64,000 nt of DNA, taken from positions 1,426,001 through 1,490,000 of the forward strand of contig NZ_JBHLXC010000002.1 of the NCBI RefSeq assembly GCF_042432495.1, given 5' to 3'. The DNA comes from Pseudochelatococcus lubricantis. Its GTDB lineage: Bacteria > Pseudomonadota > Alphaproteobacteria > Rhizobiales > Beijerinckiaceae. Numbering within the stretch: the first letter of the stretch is position 1; every line of letters starts with the position of its first letter. The notes under the pieces are model-generated. The model saw nothing but the letters and a program-made list of their open reading frames with translations. It was not told the origin of the DNA and did not search any database. Shown in pieces: positions 59,226 through 64,000 of this stretch. The translations under genes were made by a program, and so were the position numbers.

Positions 59226-61328
59226 TCAATACCTGAGGCGCGCGTAGAAGGACCGGGCCGAGGCTGCCCGCGCCTCGCCCAGCGTGGTGACGCCCTTTTG
59301 GGCCAGCAGCGGCAGCAGCTTCAGGAAGATGGCGGCGGTCGTCAGCGCGTCACCGACGGCCGTGTGGCGGGCGGCGAGGTTGATGCCAAGCCGCGCGGCC
59401 GTCGCTTCCAGCCCGTGTTCCGTCTCGTGCGGATGCACGATGGAGGCAAGCAGCAGCGTATCCAGCACCGGCTGCTCGAAGCGCACGCCGCTGACCGCCT
59501 CCTTGATTTGCAGGAAGCGCATGTCGAAGGCAACGTTGTGGCCTACGAGCACGGTATCGGCGGCGAAGGCGTGGAACAGCGGCAGCACCTCCGCGATCGG
59601 CGGCTTGCCGCGCACCATCTCCGGGCGGATGCCGTGGATCGGGATCGAGGCTTCCGGAATATGCCGGCCGGGGTTGACGAGCTGGTCGAAGCACTCCCCG
59701 GCGAGCAGGCGGCCATTGACGATCCGCGTCGCGCCGATCTGGATGATCTCGTCGCCGCCCGCCGGATCGAGCCCGGTGGTTTCGGTATCGAAGACCGTGT
59801 AGCTGATCCCGGTGAGCGGCCGCTCGTCGAGCGTGCTGCCTTCGGCGCTCGCCCTGAACAGGTCGAAATCGTAATAGACCGGGCGGCTGTCGGAGGGCGC
59901 GAGGGGCGCCTGCGGCGCGCCCGACGCCAACGGCAGCAGGAAGCGCACGAAGCGGTCGCTGCCCTCGCGCTGCCGGCCGAACCACACCTCGCCGCCATGC
60001 CGCTCGGCAACGTCGCGCACCGTCAGCGGCAGACGCTCGTCGCCGACCTGCATCGGCTCCGTCTGCCAGCCGGGCGCGGGCTCCGCGCTCTCCCCCCGCC
60101 AGAGCAGGTCAAGATGCGCCCGCCCCTCCGCGCGCCGCAGCCGCAGCGCCGGCCTGCCCGCCGCCGCGCCGTGCCGGCCGGCCAGAAAGGCAAGAGCGCT
60201 GATGACGGCGAAGCTGTCCACCCGCAGCCACAGCCCGGGCTCGGCGTCGGTTTCGGCCGCGTCCCCCGACGTGGCGGCAATCCGCCGCGCGGCGGCGGCG
60301 AGGAGGTCCGCGCCCAGCATGTCCTGCAGCGGCCAGCGGCCCTTCAGGTCCTCGGATGTATCGGCGGCGAGCGCCTCAAGCCGCCGGCCCATCGCCGACA
60401 CCTCGTCGCGCACGATCGCCTGGAAGCGCGCGCGTTCGTCCTCCGCGAGATCGGGATAGTCCATCAGGTCGAGCGCCGCCTGCATGGCCGCCAGCGACGC
60501 GCGGCTCGCCTCGGTGAGCGTCAGCAGCCGGGCGTCGCGGCTCGCGTGCGCGCGCTGCTCCTCGGTGATGTCGTCGACCAGCAGCACGAAGCCGGTCAGC
60601 GCGGCGGTGGCGCCTTCGCCCGCCGGGCGCACGCCTGCCATGCCCACCCGCAGCAGGTGGCCGTCGGGAAGCCCGGTCACGAAATGGGCCGGCGCCCCGC
60701 CGGCGCCCCGCTGTTCGAGCATCTCGCGCGCATGGGCGATGAGCGCGGGGTCGAGCAGCGCATCGATGGACCGTCCAAGGCCCACGGTGCCCCCGCAGGA
60801 CGCGAAGAGACGGCTGCTTTGTTGGTTATAAAGCAGGATGCGGCCGTCGAGGTTGCAGACGATCACACCCTGTTCGAGTTCCGCCATCAGCGCCGCGAGC
60901 TGGTCGCGCTGATAGGCGACGGCCTCGCTGGCGTCCGCGATCCGCTCGTCCATGTCGCTGCGCAGCGTGCGATGCCGGTCGGCGAGGGTGTTGATAGCCT
61001 CGGCCAGAGCCCGCAGGGTCGCGTTGCCCTGAGGCGGAATGGCGGGCGCCTGCGGATCGCCGGCCAGTACGCGCGTCGCGTCCGCGAGCCGGTCTGCGCC
61101 AGCCACGAAGATGGCATGCAGGCGGTAGAGGCCGAAGGCCGCAGCGGCCGCGGCCGCGAGCCACCAGATGGCAAGCACGGGCGCCTGTGTCGAGAGCGCG
61201 GTGCCGAGGCCGGTCCGTGACTCGGGCGCCGCGCCGGTGAAGAGCAGAAGCAGCGCGACCGCCTCCCACGCCGCCAGCAGCACGCCCGGCGCGAGCAGGG
61301 CCAGGAGAAGGCGGCGATCTCCCCTCAC
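59226..61328 (-). CDS. Membrane histidine pseudokinase fused to a DnaQ-type 3'-5' exonuclease
   Basis: A 700-residue fusion. Two N-terminal membrane segments (about 6-27 and 45-68) lead into a HAMP-like helix and a PAS-like domain (LEQGVIVCNLDGRILLYNQQ). The histidine-kinase-like region lacks the phosphoacceptor His: the H-box place reads EASRASLAAMQ, with only a remnant ATPase end (ERHGGEVWFG). The C-terminal ~190 residues are a DEDDh exonuclease: DTETTGLDP with Asp514 and Glu516, GHNVAFD, and RHTAVGDA with the His. The start is GTG 61328, overlapping the receiver gene stop (GTGA). It is the third gene of an operon with an SSS-type sensor kinase and a receiver. DnaQ-type exonucleases near such acetate/solute sensor loci are known; the role is not. 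Confidence 0.85.
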   Translation of the reverse strand: MRGDRRLLLALLAPGVLLAAWEAVALLLLFTGAAPESRTGLGTALSTQAPVLAIWWLAAAAAAAFGLYRLHAIFVAGADRLADATRVLAGDPQAPAIPPQGNATLRALAEAINTLADRHRTLRSDMDERIADASEAVAYQRDQLAALMAELEQGVIVCNLDGRILLYNQQSSRLFASCGGTVGLGRSIDALLDPALIAHAREMLEQRGAGGAPAHFVTGLPDGHLLRVGMAGVRPAGEGATAALTGFVLLVDDITEEQRAHASRDARLLTLTEASRASLAAMQAALDLMDYPDLAEDERARFQAIVRDEVSAMGRRLEALAADTSEDLKGRWPLQDMLGADLLAAAARRIAATSGDAAETDAEPGLWLRVDSFAVISALAFLAGRHGAAAGRPALRLRRAEGRAHLDLLWRGESAEPAPGWQTEPMQVGDERLPLTVRDVAERHGGEVWFGRQREGSDRFVRFLLPLASGAPQAPLAPSDSRPVYYDFDLFRASAEGSTLDERPLTGISYTVFDTETTGLDPAGGDEIIQIGATRIVNGRLLAGECFDQLVNPGRHIPEASIPIHGIRPEMVRGKPPIAEVLPLFHAFAADTVLVGHNVAFDMRFLQIKEAVSGVRFEQPVLDTLLLASIVHPHETEHGLEATAARLGINLAARHTAVGDALTTAAIFLKLLPLLAQKGVTTLGEARAASARSFYARLRY

Positions 61329-61690
61329 GCCAGCATCTCCCGCACCTTTTCCAGCAGTTCGCGCGTCGAGAACGGCTTGGTGACATAGGCATCGGCACCG
61401 GCCCCGAGCCCGCGCGCCATGTCGGTCTCGCGGCCCTTGGCGGTCAGCATCAGGATGCGGATATCGCGTATCGCGGGATCGGCGCGCACGGCCTCGCACA
61501 CCTCGAAGCCGGAATGCACCGGCATGGTGGCGTCGAGCAGCACCAGCGCCGGCCGCTCGCGGCGGATCGCCTCCAGCGCCTCGGCGCCGTCGCGCGCCAC
61601 CAGCACCCGATGCCCCTCGCGCTTCATCATGAATTCGAGCGATATGACGATGTTCGGCTCGTCGTCGGCGATCAGCACCGTGGCGCTCAT
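61325..61690 (-). CDS. Stand-alone receiver-domain response regulator
   Basis: A 121-residue single receiver domain: acidic pocket LIADDEPN, phosphoacceptor Asp in LVLLDATMPVHSG (about residue 53), Thr in MLTAKG and Lys in YVTKPFS. It has no DNA-binding or enzyme output, so it works through a partner or as a phosphate relay. ATG 61690 overlaps the stop of the upstream transporter-kinase (ATGA), and its own stop overlaps the start of the pseudokinase-exonuclease. The tight coupling says the three act together. Confidence 0.94.
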   Translation of the reverse strand: MSATVLIADDEPNIVISLEFMMKREGHRVLVARDGAEALEAIRRERPALVLLDATMPVHSGFEVCEAVRADPAIRDIRILMLTAKGRETDMARGLGAGADAYVTKPFSTRELLEKVREMLA

Positions 61691-64000
61691 TTCTTCTCCC
61701 CCTCCGGCGCGGGCGGAAGCGGCAGCCGGAAACCGAAGCACGCTCCTTCGCCCGGCTCCGATTCGAGCCACATTTCTCCCCCCAGATGATTGACGATCCG
61801 TCGGCTGATGGGAAGCCCGAGCCCGGTGCCCGGTGGCCGCGTGAGGGCGTCACCGCCCTGGCGGAAACGATCGAAGACATGGGCGCGGTCCGCCGAAGGC
61901 ACGCCGGGACCGTTGTCACGCACCCGCACTTCCAGACTGTCGCCGGCGATCTTCAACGATACTTCGATCCGTCCCCTCCCTTCCGGAACGAACTTCGCCG
62001 CGTTCGACAGCAGGTTCAGCAGCACCTGCGTCAGCCGGTCCGCGTCGGCGCGCACCGGCGGCACAGCTGGCGGCAGATCGAGCGCGATCGCGGTGCCGCG
62101 CTCGGCGAACAGCGCCGACATGCCGCCCGTGGTGGAGACGATCAGCGCGCCGAGGTCGACATCGCTGTTATGCCATTCGGCCTGGCCGGATTCGATCTTC
62201 GCCATGTCGAGCACCTGGTTTACCAGCCGGCTCAGGCGCTCGCTCTCACCCACCACGATGCGCAGGAATTCGGCGCGCTGGGCCTCGTCCATGTCGGGCG
62301 TGTCCAGCATGAGTTCGCTCAGCGCGCGGATGGAGGTCAGCGGCGTGCGCAGTTCGTGCGTGACGGAGGAGATGAAATCGTCCTTCATCTGGTCCAGGCT
62401 TTTCAGCTTTTCGTTGGCTGCGCGCAATTCGCTCGCCTCGCCGAGAATGGCGATCACGTCATCGAGGTCGAGCGCTTCCTCCTCGACGACGGAGGCCACC
62501 ATCACCCGCGCCGAGGCCGAGCCCACGGCACCCGCAAGCTGCCGCTCCACCCGGTCAACGAGTTGCGCGTCCGCCAACGGGCCGGCGCCGTGGCCTGTGG
62601 ACTGACCTGCCTGCCCGCCTGCGAACAGCAGCCGGCCGCGCTCGTCGCCCAGCACGCGGACGGCCAGCGCTTCAAGGTCCGCGATCCGCGCCCGGCCGCG
62701 CCAGAAGACCGGCGCCTCGCCGGCGTCGCCACGCTTCATGATATCGACGAACAGCAGCGCCTGGCTCGTTTCCCGCGCGCCGGGCGCCCGCCACAGCGAC
62801 AGGCGGACATAGAGGCCGACGTTGGCCAGCAGGCTCCAGAACAGCGCATGGGTGAGATTGTCGAGCCCGGCGAGGCCGAAGAGGCGCTCCGGCGCCAGCA
62901 TCTCTATCCCCCAAGGCCCGTGCGTGACGAAATCCGCCGAAATCCAGCCCGAGCGAGCGACGGAGGGCAGCATCAGCGTATAGGCCCAGAGCGAAAAGCC
63001 GCCGATGAGGCCGCCGAGCGCGCCGAGCCGCGTGCCGCCCTTCCAGTAAATGCCGATGAGCAGCGCCGGGCCGAACTGCGCCACCGCCGCGAAGCTGATG
63101 AGGCCGATGCTGACGAGCGCATAGGCATCCCCGGCCATGCGAAAATAGAGATAGCCCAGCAGCAGGATGCCGAGAATCGCGGCCCGGCGGATGTTGAGCA
63201 GCAGGCCTGTGAGATCGCGGCCGGAATAGGCCCCGAACCCGCGCCCGCGGAACAGCGCCGGCATGACGAGATCGTTGCAGACCATGGTGGAAACCGCGAT
63301 CGTCTCGACGATCAGCATACCCGTCGCCGCCGACAGCCCGCCGACATAGACGAACAGCGCCAGTACCCGCGCGCCGTCGGCCAGCGGCAGCGTCAGGACA
63401 TAGGTTTCGGGATCGACCGTCTCCATGCCGAAAATGAGCCGCCCGCCGATGGCGATGGGCAATACGAATACGTTGATCAGGAACAGATAGGCCGGAAACA
63501 CCCAGGCGGCGCGCTTCAGATGTCGCTCGTCGACGCACTCCACCACCATCATCTGGAACTGGCGCGGCAGCAGCAGCACGGACAGCATGGCGAGAACGAC
63601 GAGCGCGAACCATTGCGCATGGCCGAAGCCGCCCTCCCCGGTGCCGCTGCCGAGCCGCGCGAGCGCCCGCAACTCCGGCAGCGCGGCGGCACGCGCCCAG
63701 ATGTCGGCCGGGCCGTCGAACAGCCCCCAGGTGACGAAGACGCCCACCGCGAGAAAGGCGCCGAGCTTCACCACGGATTCGAAGGCGATGGCCGCCACCA
63801 TCCCCTCGTGACGCTCGGCGCTGTCCAGATGGCGGGCGCCGAAAAGGATGGTGAACGCGGCGAGCGCCATCGCGACATAGAGCGTGCTGTCCCGCCACCA
63901 CACCAGCGCGCCGCTGTCGGCGGGCGCCGCCGTCATGATCTGGTAGCCCGTCGCCACGGCCTTCAGCTGCAGCGCGATGTAGGGCACGATGCCCACCACG
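61687..64000 (-). CDS. Na+/solute symporter-type sensor histidine kinase (5' end beyond window)
   Basis: At least 770 residues; the start lies past base 64000. The visible N-terminal part is a sodium:solute symporter (SSS) domain with about ten helices (VGIVPYIALQLKAVATGYQI, GLSAATGMLIVETIAVSTMV, FGPALLIGIYWKGGTRLGAL). A short PAS-like linker and an intact kinase follow: FISSVTHELRTPLTS with the His, NLLSNAAKFV, RDNGPGVP and GTGLGLPISRRIV. This is the CbrA/CrbS-like design in which a transporter-like domain senses a solute such as acetate or histidine. It passes phosphate to the receiver encoded next. Confidence 0.92.
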   Translation of the reverse strand, partial: VVGIVPYIALQLKAVATGYQIMTAAPADSGALVWWRDSTLYVAMALAAFTILFGARHLDSAERHEGMVAAIAFESVVKLGAFLAVGVFVTWGLFDGPADIWARAAALPELRALARLGSGTGEGGFGHAQWFALVVLAMLSVLLLPRQFQMMVVECVDERHLKRAAWVFPAYLFLINVFVLPIAIGGRLIFGMETVDPETYVLTLPLADGARVLALFVYVGGLSAATGMLIVETIAVSTMVCNDLVMPALFRGRGFGAYSGRDLTGLLLNIRRAAILGILLLGYLYFRMAGDAYALVSIGLISFAAVAQFGPALLIGIYWKGGTRLGALGGLIGGFSLWAYTLMLPSVARSGWISADFVTHGPWGIEMLAPERLFGLAGLDNLTHALFWSLLANVGLYVRLSLWRAPGARETSQALLFVDIMKRGDAGEAPVFWRGRARIADLEALAVRVLGDERGRLLFAGGQAGQSTGHGAGPLADAQLVDRVERQLAGAVGSASARVMVASVVEEEALDLDDVIAILGEASELRAANEKLKSLDQMKDDFISSVTHELRTPLTSIRALSELMLDTPDMDEAQRAEFLRIVVGESERLSRLVNQVLDMAKIESGQAEWHNSDVDLGALIVSTTGGMSALFAERGTAIALDLPPAVPPVRADADRLTQVLLNLLSNAAKFVPEGRGRIEVSLKIAGDSLEVRVRDNGPGVPSADRAHVFDRFRQGGDALTRPPGTGLGLPISRRIVNHLGGEMWLESEPGEGACFGFRLPLPPAPEGEKK

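Noticed and set aside
57702..61220. An open plus-strand frame of 1172 codons across nadB and antisense to the exonuclease gene
   Set aside because: It runs in a different frame over nadB and antisense to a clear enzyme gene; the translation is Arg/Ala-rich with no domain, as expected for shadow frames in GC-rich DNA.

Overview
The window is a GC-rich, gene-dense chromosomal segment of an alphaproteobacterium, most likely of the order Hyphomicrobiales (Rhizobiales). The main clue is gene order: obgE-proB-proA-nadD-rsfS-rlmH-envC-like-ctpA-rppH on one strand behind rplU-rpmA is the arrangement I associate with that order. A COG4111-type NAD regulator (NadQ-like), a BigR/SqrR-like persulfide sensor and a TraH-type gene point the same way. 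The genus cannot be read from the sequence. No phage, transposase, CRISPR array or rRNA operon is visible; one tRNA gene is present.

1-16.9 kb is a housekeeping core. It opens with the C-terminal part of a heparinase II/III-type protein, followed by asd behind an apparent Thr/Ile/Val-rich leader peptide. A small XRE regulator and a divergent membrane-anchored protein come next. Then follows the long minus-strand block: RNA decapping, periplasmic proteolysis and cell-wall hydrolase control, ribosome maturation and silencing, NAD and proline synthesis, the Obg GTPase, and ribosomal proteins L27 and L21. tRNA-Ser(CGA) and a GGDEF-EAL protein with a degenerate GGDEF half close the region.

16.9-32.7 kb holds secA with a TraH-type gene directly behind it. 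It continues with a parvulin-type foldase, argJ-mutT, a lytic transglycosylase/Trm112/LON-domain/thioredoxin-TPR group, a UbiK-type factor, YbjN-proC, and a MarR-OmpR-EnvZ trio divergent from a branched-chain aminotransferase gene.

32.7-49.9 kb is more accessory. It contains a solitary M.TaqI-type adenine methyltransferase, a BigR/DUF2892 pair with an AT-rich inverted repeat upstream, SDR/LysR, and a VOC-DUF1428 pair divergent from a MarR regulator with a palindrome between them. Next is a catabolic island: a polar amino-acid ABC importer, a C45 amidohydrolase and an RpiR regulator, divergent from a class-III aminotransferase and a DUF849/BKACE enzyme. These enzymes fit together as a route for N-acylated beta-amino acids. 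A DUF4214-repeat protein, a DUF763 protein and the fused tail ends of a lost LysR/EamA pair follow.

49.9-64 kb carries a PHP-UvrD nuclease-helicase fusion ending in a putative sliding-clamp peptide. The NAD de novo locus follows (nadC, an aldo/keto reductase, nadQ-like, nadA, nadB), with two matching operators before nadA. The window ends in an SSS-family transporter-histidine kinase, a lone receiver protein and a histidine pseudokinase fused to a DnaQ-type exonuclease; the kinase is cut by the window edge.

The strongest candidates for something new are the asd leader peptide, the C45/aminotransferase/BKACE catabolic cluster, the PHP-UvrD fusion with its clamp motif, and the pseudokinase-exonuclease. 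A two-copy intergenic repeat with a conserved hairpin links the methyltransferase and nadA regions. All functional statements come from sequence reading and family knowledge; no database search was run.
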